Shown: piece after piece, positions 45,069 to 55,575 of the stretch
Layout: every line of letters starts with the position of its first letter
Position numbering within the stretch: position 1 is the stretch's first letter
Assembly: GCA_002914845.1 (NCBI GenBank)
Contig: JXTC01000003.1
Coordinates: forward strand, 349,720-413,719
Direction of reading: 5' to 3'
Source: Trema orientale
Lineage: Eukaryota; Streptophyta; Magnoliopsida; Rosales; Cannabaceae
Length of the DNA: 64,000 nt
Made by a program: the position numbers and the translations under genes
Notes under the pieces: generated by a model
Database searches by the model: none
The model's input: the letters and a program-made list of their open reading frames with translations, nothing else
Told to the model about the DNA's origin: nothing

Positions 45069-45337
45069 GAAGGGGGAGGTTGGGAATTCGGGGATTTGAT
45101 GAGAGAGAAAAGTAGAAGGGTGATAGTGATCTTCGTATATTCGAGTTGAAAGGGGTAAAATTGGAACAATGAAATTAAGTAGTTAAGAAATGGGCATAAA
45201 TGTACATAAAACTAAAATAGGGCATTTACTGACATCAGGTGTTAAAAAGGGATACACGGTGTAGTTTCCTCATGATACTTACTAGACCAAGCAAACGCCG
45301 AAAAAGAGGGCTAATATAAAAAGCCCAAAATACATAA

Positions 45338-45723
45338 GGGTTTCTATCACTTTTACATATAAAAAACTAAAAAATTACAAAAGTACGGAACTCAGGTTTT
45401 TTTTTCAAAATTTTATATGGTTTTATTGGAAAATTATCACTTTTTAAAAAATATTTATAAAAATACCATTTTTAAAAATAGTTACTGGTTACCCGTTTTT
45501 GTAAACTTGTTACTGGTTACTAGTTAATACTTATATACCAGCTATAAATATCTTTAGTTACTTACCAGAAACTAGTTACTATTTTAAAAAAAATGTATTT
45601 TTCTAAATAATTTTTGAAAAATGGTATTTATCTAATAAAAACCGTACCGCACTTTAAAAAAATTTAAACCACGGTATTTTTCAAATTTTTCTCTAAATTA
45701 CCGTATAATGTCTAATTTCTCCC
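45338..45723 (-). mobile_element. Mutator-like foldback MITE, family M1 copy 3
   Basis: In reverse orientation it matches 8676-9088 and 37086-37484: the end GGGTTTCTATCAC, the arm with CGTACCGC, and the GTTACTGGTTAC/GTAACC palindromic centre. The flanks agree at only 6 of 9 bases, so the duplication has decayed or the ends are a few bases off. Confidence 0.75.
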
Positions 45724-45839
45724 AGTAAAAAATTGGAGAAACACAAACACAGAGGAAGTGCGCACTGGCCTCGCAAACACAGAAGAGTTATAGTTTTAGG
45801 GTTTTTGTTTTTAATATCACTAATGACCTTATAGAAATA

Positions 45840-47460
45840 CAGTCATTTTGGCCCCAATTTTTAACCATTTTTTTATTTGTTTATGCTAAGGAAACTTTAA
45901 AAATCTAAAAAATAATTAAAAAACACTTATTTCGGAGGCATTATATCGTAATGTACTATCAAAAAAGAAAATGAAGATTTTTGCATTTATTAAAAGGAGC
46001 AACAAAAATAGAGATTTTGATATTTTAATATTTATGTTGCTTTAAACGTACATGTTGTTCTTCATTAGCTCTTCCATTGAAACATTATCAAACTTAAAGG
46101 GTATATGGTCAATTTAGCGAGATGAAATTAATGTTTTCATTTCTTTATGCTAGAACAAATTTAAAAGTCTAAAAAATAATTATTGTCATCATGATATTAC
46201 TTCATGAATCTAAATTGACTAAATTATATCTTTTCATTTCTTTTTCAAAAAAAAAAACGAAAAAAAGAAAACGGATTTCGGACAAATCATGTTCAAATAT
46301 ATTATTTTAAAAAATAGAGATTTTTACCCTAAGAAAGAAAAAAAAAAGAGGAGAAATAGAGACTTTTAATTATAATATAAAATGGGTTAATTCCACTAAT
46401 AATCTCAGAAATATCTTTTTTTTATTATTATTACTTTAGTCCTCAAAGTTCAGTGTTTGTACAACTAAGCCGCTCAAACTTATGGATAATGGTGGACTAT
46501 ATTCGCATCTTTTTTTCAAAAAATTGTTTTTAGTATGGAATTCATACATAATTATCTTAATTAGTATTTGAACCCCTTCATTCCCACACACACTCCCAAA
46601 AATTCTAAATTAATTGAGCTAGTCTCTATTGTCTGAGAATATATTTGCATCTTTCTTTGATATAAAAGCACCCTTTCTAATTCCCTTTAAAAAAAAAAAA
46701 AGAAAAACTTGATGTTTTCTTGAATATATACTCAGTATTTTTCTTGTCTTGTTTTAGGGATTGATGGCAAGAGAAATATTAGAATTGGAACAAAATGGTA
46801 ATGGGATCGGATTAGGAAGGATTGAGAACTAGTTATAGAGCTATTTGTCCAGGCTGTGAAAGGAAAAGGACTTTATGGGGATGAAGAATAGCAGTGATAG
46901 TAGCAGGATTCTCGCGGTTAGAACAACAAGAAATTAGCTTATGAGCGCTTGTCTCCATTTGTTGAGGTAGGTTTGTTTGTCTATTTTCCTATAATCCGAA
47001 AAATTATGTACTTTTTATAATTTTTTTATGAGGATGGCAAAAAGATAATGTGTAAAAACTCAAATTTTTAAAGGGTATTAGAATAATTTTTCCAAAAAAT
47101 AATTAAAAATATAATATAATATAATATTTTTATATAAGTGGTGGGACCTTTTTTTTTTTCAACACTCTTTCCTTTCCTTCTCTCCCATGCCTGACACTAT
47201 CTGGCATCTGCCTACTTTTTCTTTCTTTCTTTTTTTTCTTTTTCTTTATTTCTTTTCTTTTCTTTTCTTCATGAGAGAAGCTCTCAGCCGACAACCACGG
47301 ACGATCGCTGGAGACTGTACTCGACCCACCTCTATATCCGCAGTCTCGGTGAACTCTTTAAGGAAGCCGAGCGTGGTAGAAGCTCCGAGAGTACGCTTTC
47401 CTGAGTGTGTAATTTCAACTTTTCTGAGACATCTTTTTTAAGTTCAAATATCTTTAAGTC
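45840..47460 (+). repeat. long tandem duplication, unit 1
   Basis: This unit matches the next one (47467-49560) along its length, starting near TTTTTTATTTGTTTATGCTAAGG and running through TTGATGGCAAGAGAAATATT, GGTAGGTTTGTTTGTCTATT and the GC-rich CATGAGAGAAGCTCTC…TGGTAGAAGCTCCGAGAGTA block. The offset is 1628 bases at the left and about 2094 at the right because of later insertions in unit 2. The GC-rich end (about 47260-47420) may be a duplicated leader or first-exon piece of an unidentified gene. There is no recognisable protein. Confidence 0.75.
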
Positions 47461-48388
47461 CGGCCCATAGTCATCTTGGCAACAATTTTTAATATTTTTT
47501 TTATTTGTTTGTGCTAAGGAAGCTTTAAAAGTCTAAAAAGTAATTTAAAAAAACTTATTCCGGAGGTATTATATTGTAATATATTATCGAAAAAAATGGA
47601 GATTTTTATATTTTAATATTTATGTTGCTCTAAACGTACATGTTGTTGCTCCATTAGCCCTTCTATTGAAATATTGTCAAACTTAAAGGGTATATGGTCA
47701 ATTTAGCGATATGAGATTAATGTTTTCATTTCTTTATGCTAGAACAAATTTAAAAGTCTAAAAATAATTAATGTCATCAAGATATTACTTCATGAATCTA
47801 ACTTGACAAAATTATAACTTTTCATTTTTTTTCCAAAAAAAAAAGAAAAAAAAATTGATTTCATAGGAATCATGTTGAAATATATTATTTTAAAAAATGG
47901 AGATTTTTACCCTAGAAAAGGAAAAAAAAAAAAAGAGAAATAGAGACTTTTAATTATAATATAAAAAGAGTTAATTCCACTAATAATCTCTTAAATATCT
48001 TTTTTTTAATTATCACTTTAGTCCTCAAAGTTCAGTGTTTGTACAACTAAGCCACTCTATGCCTCTATGGATAATAGCGGACTATATTTGCATCCTTTTT
48101 TCAAAAAATTGTTTTTAGTATGGAATTTATACATAATTATCCTAATTAGTATTTGCACCCCTTTATTCCCACATACACTCTTAAAAATTCTAAATCAATT
48201 GAGCTAGCCTCCATTGTCTGGGAATATATTTGCATCTCTTTTTGATATAAAAGCACCCTTTCTAATTCTCTTTAAAAAAAAAATTTGATGTTTTCTTGAA
48301 TATATGCTCAGTATTTTTCTTGTCTTGTTTTTGGGATTGATGGCAAGAGAAATATTAGAATTGGAACAAAATGGTAATGGGATCTTGG

Positions 48389-48478
48389 GAACTAGTAGAG
48401 ATGTAAAGTGGACCGGGTCGGGCTAGCTCAACCCACATTTGATAAGCCCATATGGGCTTTGTACCACGCCTAGGAATA
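48389..48478. mobile_element. hAT MITE end fragment
   Basis: It begins TAGAGATGTAAAGTGGACCG and continues with GGGTCGGGCTAGCTCAACCC, like the TAGGGGTGTAAA ends of the hAT MITE at 20838-21422. Only about 90 bases are present, with no second end. It lies at a point where unit 1 of the tandem duplication has different sequence. Confidence 0.5.
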
Positions 48479-48589
48479 GTAGCAGGATTCTCACGCTTAG
48501 AACAGCAAGAAACTAGCTTATGAGCGCTTGTTGAGGTAGGTTTGTTTGTCTATTTTCCTATAATTCAAAAAATTATGTACTTTTTATAA

Positions 48590-48801
48590 ACTTAACTAAT
48601 GACCTCCACTTATTACAAATTAAAAGAAAATATCTATTATTACCCAATCCACATCCTATCCTATCAGACATAATAGGTTTTCACGCCAACCCCCCCATTA
48701 GGAATAATAGGTTTTCACGTCTACCCCGGTGTGACTCGAGCCTAAAACTGAGATCCTAGATAATGGATACTCTTACCACGTGAGCCAACCCACTTCGTCA
48801 C
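48590..48801 (-). mobile_element. tRNA-derived SINE with perfect-length target duplication
   Basis: On the - strand the head reads GTGGGTTGGCTCACGTGGTA AGAG, fitting a pol III A box (TGGCTCACGTGG). Then comes GGCTCGAGTCA, fitting a B box, about 45 bases on. It is flanked by TATGTACTTTTTATAA (48574-48589) and TATGTACTTTTTACAA (48802-48817), a 16-bp duplication with one mismatch. Unit 1 of the tandem duplication has the empty site TATGTACTTTTTATAA at about 47006. Confidence 0.85.
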
Positions 48802-48824
48802 TATGTACTTTTTACAATTTTTTT

Positions 48825-49115
48825 GAGAAATTTAGGTGGATGACCAATATTTTAAATTTGATTAAGTAGATATCCATTTATTAAATTTTATAGCTAAATG
48901 TCCAGGTATATATATTTTTACACTTGGTAGATATGTTTATCTACCAATTTCAGTTACTATACTTAAATATACTAGGTATATAATTTTTTGTACTTGGTAT
49001 ATAAAATTTTACACTTGGTATATAAACATATGTACCAGACATTTTGCTATAACATTTGACAAAAGGATATTTACTTAAATTGGGCTCAAAATTTGGTCAT
49101 ATTTCTTAAGTCCCT
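48825..49115. mobile_element. Mutator-like foldback MITE, 291 bp
   Basis: The arms GAGAAATTTAGGTGGATGAC and (other strand) AGGGACTTAAGAAATATGAC continue as about 80-base imperfect inverted repeats through AAGTAGATATCC/AAGTAAATATCC and TAGCTAAATGTC/TAGCAAAATGTC. The 9-bp duplication AATTTTTTT is at 48816-48824 and 49116-49124. It landed on the right duplication of the SINE, so it is younger than the SINE. The centre has several (A/G)TATATAA…ACTTGGTA repeats. Confidence 0.75.
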
Positions 49116-49600
49116 AATTTTTTTAGGAGGATGGAAAAAAGATAATATGTAAAAACCCAAATTTTTAAAGGGTATTAGAGTAATTTTTGCCAAAAATAAT
49201 TAAAAATAAAATAAAATATAATATTTTTATATAAGTGGTGTGACCCTTTTTTTTTGGCACCACTCTTTTCTTTCATTCTCTATCATGCCCACACTATCTG
49301 GCATTTGCCTACTTTTCCTTTTACTTTTTTACTTTTTCTTTTTTTCTTTTCTTTTGTTTTCTTTTCTTTTCTTCATGAGAGAAGCTCTCGACCAATAACC
49401 GCAGCCAGTCGCTGGAGACTGTACTCACCCCACCTCTACATCCACGGTGTCGGTGACGCTTCAAGGAAGCCAAGGGTGGTAGAAGCTCCGAGAGTACGTT
49501 TTCTTAAGCATGTAATCTCAACTTTTCTGAAACACCTTTTTCAAGTTCAAACTTCTTTAAATCCAACTCCGGTCACAAGAAAACGATACCTTCAGCAAGA

Positions 49601-51470
49601 ATCATTGTATTTTGAGGTAGCTTACCAAGTCCAACTAGTAGTTTTCATTGGTTCAACCCGAGTCGACTTCGGTGAGAATTCCGTCATTTTAGAAATTTTA
49701 ATTATGACATTTTTATAATTATTTTATTGAAGTATTTAATTGAGTTGTGAAAGTTATATGAGGTGATAAAGGAGATTGAATCATGAATAAATATGGTAGT
49801 ATTATGTTAAATCGAAATCTGGTTTGAGAGAAATCTTGAATTAAAAAATGTGATATTTTTCTAATTCGGAGCAAAAGTGGTATTTTTGCAAACTAAAACA
49901 GTATTAGGTTGGAAGTTTGCTACTATTGAGATTGGGCCTTACGCTGAGATTAAAAAATGTTATTTTTCGAAATAGTTGTGCAAAAATGATTTTTTACAAA
50001 TAATTAGGAAGACCGATATATATTTTGTTAATATTTTCTAAAAGTGATATTTTTCCTAAATAGTTCTGTGATAATGATATTTTCCAAATATTTTTAAAAA
50101 GTGGTATTTTATAATAGAGAAAAAGACACTCAGCACGGTTTTTTAGAAAATATTGACTAAATTACGACCTATCCAAAAACATATATTTCTGTACGACCTT
50201 TATTAGAAAAAAAAAAAATCATCTCTAAACGCCAATTTGAAGGTCTGGAGGCGAGAGCAATTGTCGATGACGGCATTGCGGATCTTGGATGAGGGCTCAG
50301 CGTCGCGGATTTCGGGCAATGGTGGCTTCGTAGTTTCTGGGTAGTGGTGGCGTCACGGATCTGGGCTGATGGCTGGTCGTCATATTTTGCAGTTGGTGGT
50401 GTAGTGTATTAGCTGGGGTGGGTAACAAGGTGGGTGGGTGATGGTTCTGGAAAACTAGTGACAATTCCCTCCATGACTTTATCTATAGATAGAGAAGATA
50501 TAGAAGCTCATTTCAATCCCAATTTCAATAGTAGTTCACAGTGTCAAGGATCAATTTCATCTCAAGCCCACCTCTTATTTACCGCTATTTTCTCAAATCT
50601 GTATCTATGTACTTAAGTTTTAGCCTCATTTTTCAATCCAATATTGAAGCTTTCCTTATTTTGTTTTCAGCTCAAGATAAGATTTTTCTCTTTTCTTTCT
50701 TTCTTTCCCAATAAATTTTGCTATAAACTACTTTTGACATAAATTAATTTCATGAGTTTTATATGAATTCAGTTAGTTGAGTTATTCGATTGTTTTATGT
50801 GATCCTATTATTTTCCTTGATTGCTTTACTTATTCCAGAATCTTTTCTTTAATTGTTTTAAATACTTGGTCACGGTTTATCGCATCTTTTGTCTATTATG
50901 ATTAATATATGTATCATGTATACATATGGTTAGCTTTCTATGAATGCACCCTTAACTATTTATATCTGTTCGTACTTTATGTCTTTTTGTTTAGATTTTG
51001 TTTGTTGTTTCATCTTTTTTTTTTTTTTTTTGCAAGTGTACTAACGTTAAAAGAGCTAAAATATAAATAGATTTTAATTGATGATTATTTACTACTTTGT
51101 ACTAGCTAGTTACAGTAGCTAATATGTATTAAGCTTCTTCAAAGTATTGCAGAAAGTTTCTTTAAAATATTGTAAAAAGTTTCTTAATTCTCCCAAAACA
51201 ATATGCATATTAAAGTAGTTAAATTATAACTGGTAATCGTTAGTGGTTACTAGACTATATTAGTAAATAAACTCTAATTTGATAATTGGTTACCATAAAC
51301 CATTGTAATTGGATTCCAGATTATAAGTTTAGCTAACAATATATATTTCTACTGCTCTTACTTCAAAAGTATAATTGCTTAATTTGAGAAACTGATCATA
51401 TTCTCCAGTGCCCTTGTTCAATACCTCACCTAATTCTTGTAGGCTCAATCTTCCCAAGCATGACTACCCC
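49601..51470. other. intergenic, no gene assigned
   Basis: AT-rich, with many TGATATTTTTC…/AAAAGTGGTATTTT words at 49850-50115 that resemble MITE arms, but I could not delimit an element. A GC-rich patch (50225-50450) reads like leader or coding DNA (GTGGCGTCACGGATCTGGGC) without a recognisable protein. A poly-T run lies near 51017. Confidence 0.45.
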
Positions 51471-51479
51471 TCTACACTT

Positions 51480-52370
51480 CTCTCTATGCTGGATTATGAT
51501 TAACTTACGTATAGAGCATTTTGCTAAAAAAAAATCAAAATAATTTCCTGTGATTTACTTATATACAAGACATTCTGCTATACATAAACCAAACTGGTTT
51601 CTTGAAAACCTTTTAGTTTCCTGTGATTTACATACATACATGATATTATACTAAAAGAAATCAAACCAGTTTCTTCGAAACCTTTGTGGTTTCCTATAAT
51701 CTAGTTAGCTACAGAATAATCTGCTACATGGAAACCAAACTCGTTTCCTAAAAACCTTTGTGGTTTCCTGTAATTTAGTTAGTTACATAATATTATGCTA
51801 CATAGAAACCATATTAGTTTCCTGGAAACCTTTGTGGTTTATTGTGATTTACTTACATACATGGTATTTTACTAAAGTGAAACTAAATTGGTTTCTACAA
51901 AACCTTTGTGGTTTCCTGTATACATATGTACAAGGTATTCTACTGAAAGGAAACCAAATTAGTTTCTAGGAAACCTTTATGGTTTACAAAAATATAATAG
52001 TGGACTATAATAAATTTAGAAATGCAAGCAAAAAAGTGAAAAAATGAATTAGTTTACTTACAGGAAATTCTGCTAAAATAAACCAAATTGGTATCCAAGA
52101 AACCTTTGTAGTTTCCTATGATTTACTTACGTATAGAACATTCTGCTAAAAGGAAACCAAATTGGTTTCCTGTGATTTACTTACATATAAGACATTCTGC
52201 TACACATTAACCTAACTGGTTTCTTGAAAACTTTTTTGATTTCCTGTGATATACTTATATACAGGGCATTCTGCTAAAAGGAAACTAAATTGGTTTCTTG
52301 TAATTTACTTATATATAAGGCATTTTGCTAAAAAGAAGCCAAACTGATTTCTATGAAATCTTTGTGGTTT
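51480..52370 (+). repeat. 73-bp minisatellite, about 12 copies
   Basis: The repeat unit has the form TTTCCTGTGATTTACTTACA, then TACA(A/G)GGCATTCTGCTAAA, then AGGAAACCAAATTGGTTTCC and TGGAAACCTTTGTGG. Copies start near 51546, 51619, 51691, 51766, 51838, 51911, 52109, 52168, 52240 and 52290, with degenerate ones before and between. Some copies are shortened to about 55 bases. Each unit holds the palindrome GGAAACCAAATTGGTTTCC. Confidence 0.8.
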
Positions 52371-52619
52371 CGAAAAATATAATAAATTTAGAAAGGTGGA
52401 CAAAAAAAATGAAAAAAAAATGAATTAAAGAGATAAAGAATATAATAGCAAAAAAGAAAAAAAAAAAAGTAAACTATGAAAATAGAATATAATAAATTTA
52501 GAAAGGTGTGTAAAAAGAAGAAAAAAGAAAAAAAATTAAAAAATAGAAAAACAAAAGGAAAAAAAAATTAAAAAGTAGTGAAAAAGAAAAAGAAAAGAAA
52601 AAGAAGAGAAACAACGAAA
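52371..52619 (+). repeat. A/G-rich low-complexity tract
   Basis: Strongly purine-biased, with AAAAAGAAAAAGAAAAG-type sequence and the phrase TATAATAAATTTAGAAAGG twice (about 52380 and 52490). No gene. Confidence 0.7.
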
Positions 52620-52715
52620 AATGAGTTTGTGGGTTTTGAACCATTAACCTCTAAGAGGGGACAAGAGTATCTTGCCAATATGCCACTATGCTACTTGAAC
52701 TTCTATTGTCTTGTT
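52620..52715 (-). mobile_element. tRNA-derived SINE-like head
   Basis: On the - strand the sequence runs CAAGTAGCATAGTGGCATAT, then GGCAAGA, then GGTTCAAAACCC about 45 bases on, which fit pol III A and B boxes. Downstream on the - strand is a long pyrimidine tract (52371-52619 inverted). No flanking duplication was found, so this could also be an old tRNA-like fragment. Confidence 0.4.
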
Positions 52716-53302
52716 GGACATGTCTATTATATAATCGTATCGTAAAAAATATGTCTTATTTACGAATTTGCCACCGCATTTTCTAGCCCAAAAATATTTT
52801 GAAAAATGCCTATTTTAGATCGTACAGGATTTTAATTATTTTCTTAAGGTCGTATTTTTGGTATTATTTTCGACCAAAAAAAAAATATTTGTTCTTCAAT
52901 AATTTTAAAGTGAATTGTGAAAAGTAAAAAATATCCACTTCAAAAAAAGAAGAAAAGTAGAAAGATACTTTTCGTGTCATATCCATGTTACTTTGGTCCC
53001 TTGTTTTAAGAACATTTAGAATCTTATCAAATTATGAAAAGATGGAACCATACCCCATCCTCTTATTATTCATTTTTTTTGAAAGCACGCTCCATCCTCT
53101 TATCAAAAGAAAAGGAAAAAGAGAAAAGGACGGACAAAAATAATGAAGAGAAAATTATAGATTAACATTCTTGAAAGTCAAAACACGTATGGATTATTCA
53201 TTTTAAAATATAAATACTATAGTTTCTTGTCGTAATAAAGATATATTTCAAATGACAACTAATAATTTCCCCAGAAAAAAAAAAACTAATAGTTTGCAAA
53301 AT

Positions 53303-53599
53303 TATACCATCAGTGGTGGTAGCTTGGTGGTAAAAGACTCCGAGTTCTTGCATATATAATGTAGGAGTGCGAGTTTTCATAAGCGGTAAGGAGTATGTTT
53401 CGATTCCATTGCATGATCGACCCACCAATGTGTGAGTTTATAGCATGCGACACTATCGTATCTCATATCTGATGAGATCATGAGGATCGTGGCACCCTAT
53501 CACCCACCTGATGGTCCCGTTGGACTCCTAATATAGGATAAATTTGGAAAGGAGTGGGAAGTAAGTCTCCCCATTCCAATTTTTTCCTTTCAAAAAAAA
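53303..53599 (+). mobile_element. tRNA-derived SINE, about 297 bp
   Basis: The head GTGGTAGCTTGGTGGTAAAA fits an A box and GTTTCGATTCC, about 60 bases on, fits a B box (GGTTCGAATCC). The tail ends in an A-run. Flanking AGTTTGCAAAAT occurs at 53291-53302 and 53600-53611, a perfect 12-bp duplication. The body includes CATCTGATGAGATCATGAGG-like and CCCACCTGATGGTCCCGTTG segments. Confidence 0.85.
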
Positions 53600-53611
53600 A
53601 GTTTGCAAAAT

Positions 53612-55150
53612 GATTGAGAATTGATGAATTTCATAACATTTTACTGTATTAATTATTCTCCAAATATGAATAATTATTTGTTGTTTCGTTCAGCTGAATA
53701 AATCTTACAGTAAAGTAAAATTTAAATGGTTTCATACAAAAAATTTAAAAAAATTAGCTAATCCAAAAAGCGAATGTAAATATATTTGAACTTCCATGGT
53801 TATCATTTGTAATATATTTGACGTAATTCAACAGATGTTATAATTTTTTCATTAATGATTAATGTTTTTTTATTTTTATTTTTTATAATAAATGATTAAT
53901 GTTATTTAGTAAGTCTTTGGGTTAAGATTTCAAGACTAAAAGGACAACACAACCAAAGTTGGGTAACACTTTCCTTCTCTTTTCCCCAGTTAGTGCCTTT
54001 TTCAGTCATATGCTTTTTCTTTTTGGCCTTCACATGGACATGGTTTAAAGTCATGCATGTGTTTCACATTTTAGACAAAAGCAACGTTCTTCGTTAGAAA
54101 CAGAAATGTCCTCTACTAATTCCTCAGTTTTCTAACGGAAAGAATTCCGTTTAGTCATCAATGCTTTTTTATTTTCTTTTTTTTTTTTGTGGGGGGAGAG
54201 GAATTCCATCAATGCTTTAAAATATATTAAAATAACAAACTTTAAAAGATATTAAAACAACAATATTAGGGGGAAAAGAAAAAACCCAAAAGAAAAACAA
54301 AAAATAAAAAAGGAGTCCCAGAGCCAGACGTAAATCTTAGCTCCAGTCTCCTTCTTATCTTCTAGCTTCGAAACAAGACTGAGGGCAGAGAGGCTATCAC
54401 CACAGCAAGTCCAGATGGCTAGAGAAGACTTGGGTAGTACTGCCTATAGAGTATTGGCATATGGGTGTGAAGATGGTGAGGATCGATAAAGACTCGTTTT
54501 TTCATCAAAAATAATAAATTAATAAATACTCGTCTTTTATGAGAGTTATTTATACTCTCTAACAACTGCATCAGTACTGCTCTTTTTACACCACATATAT
54601 ATTTAGATAGATTACAAGAGATTAATAACAAGCATCTAAATCAATGGTTTGCTAAGACTATCTTTAATCTGAAACTCTATTTTGCAATAAGTAAAACTTT
54701 AAAATATAGCAACTTTACTTTATATATTTTTTTTTCAATCTCCAACCCATTACTCCAAATACTAGATATTTTCTATCCAAAAAGAATATTCTCTACAACA
54801 AAATATAATATTCTTTTTATTTTTATTTTTTTTACCTAAATTTCTTTTTTACCCCTTATTTCTCTATAGATATTTTATTTAAACAATTACTTCACTAATA
54901 TACTTATATAAATTATATTAATTATTTCTAAATATGTAACATTTTTTATGATCAAATTAAAACTATTAAATTAATTAATCTTTATTTAAATTAACTTAAC
55001 AATTAATATAAAATCATTTACAATAATTAACATATTTTAAATGTAGCAACTTTGACCAAGGATATATGTGGAATTAAACATTTAAAAAGGGGGCATTTTG
55101 GGAAGTTGAACAAAAAAAAAAACATAAAAAAGGAAAAGAAAGAAAAAATG
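53612..55150. other. intergenic, possible orphan exon near 54416
   Basis: Mostly AT-rich. At 54340-54472 a leader-like stretch is followed by ATG 54416 and MAREDLGSTAYRVLAYGCED, which meets a donor-like GTGAGGATC. I recognise no family and found no second exon. The rest shows nothing gene-like. Confidence 0.35.
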
Positions 55151-55154
55151 CAAA

Positions 55155-55575
55155 ATAGCGTTATGCTACAGTGCCACGCCCTCTGGTTTTACCCCTGATA
55201 TAGGCTGATGCAATTTCTTACTATGCAGATAATCTCTAATCTGCAATCTCCAAAATGAGAAATCTGAACCATCGAATTTACTGATACCGGGTCTCGATCG
55301 TCTTCTCCAGCCATCGCTTCTTACTATTGACTTTTCGTATAAGTGAACAGTTCTGTATACATGAATAGTACCATACGTATGAACAATACTCAACCTGACA
55401 CTCTGGTACCAGTTGTTAGGGGAATAACCTCTCTAGTAGACACGCAAAATTGCGAAAGCGATAAATAAAACAAAATAAGAAGACACAATTTACGTGGTTC
55501 ACCAATTTGGCTACGTCCAGGGACTACTGCAGATCTTTCACTACATTTTGCCATATGGTCAGAGATGCTCTAAGG
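55155..55575 (-). mobile_element. Ty1/Copia LTR retrotransposon fossil fragment
   Basis: On the - strand, part of a long terminal repeat ending near 55418 is followed by a primer-binding-site-like TGGTACCAGAG and then the start of a gag-like region (KFDGSDFSFWRLQIRDYLHS is characteristic of plant Copia gag). Only about 420 bases remain; no pol and no second LTR are seen here. It is a broken, old remnant. Confidence 0.75.

Larger units (their letters stand above)
43263..45269. mobile_element. Pack-type DNA transposon carrying a host gene fragment
   Basis: The element lies between copies of ATGATACT (43255-43262 and 45270-45277), an 8-bp duplication. It starts GGGGCTTTGTACAGGAATAC, and its other end, read inversely, is GAGGAAACTACACCGTGTAT. 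The two arms share a style (runs such as TATCCCTTTTT and ATACCCC) but have only weak inverted-repeat identity, so the superfamily is open (hAT by duplication length, or Mutator-like). Inside are an approximately 107-bp tandem repeat around TTTACCACTACTAAGAGGTG (43370-43565), the gap 43566-44155, and at 44895-45068 a fragment of a nitrilase-like gene. No transposase was seen, though the gap could hide sequence. Confidence 0.55.
47467..49600 (+). repeat. long tandem duplication, unit 2, with insertions
   Basis: Second copy of the 45840-47460 unit. Relative to unit 1 it carries a hAT scrap (48389-48478, replacing about 95 bases), a SINE (48590-48801) and a foldback MITE (48825-49115). The GC-rich tail 49370-49500 matches 47265-47400. 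Many small indels suggest the duplication is old. Confidence 0.75.

Noticed and set aside
47187-47441. Open frame in the GC-rich end of tandem unit 1 (and its counterpart at 49254-49718)
   Set aside because: Dominated by a poly-pyrimidine run and not conserved in frame between the two units, so unlikely to be coding.
45840-49600. Reading the tandem units as the two LTRs of a retrotransposon
   Set aside because: The units are adjacent with no internal region, no primer site and no TG…CA borders; a plain tandem duplication fits better.
52620-52715. A functional tRNA gene on the - strand
   Set aside because: A and B box words are present, but no cloverleaf could be drawn (no proper acceptor stem or anticodon arm), so only a SINE-like head is listed.
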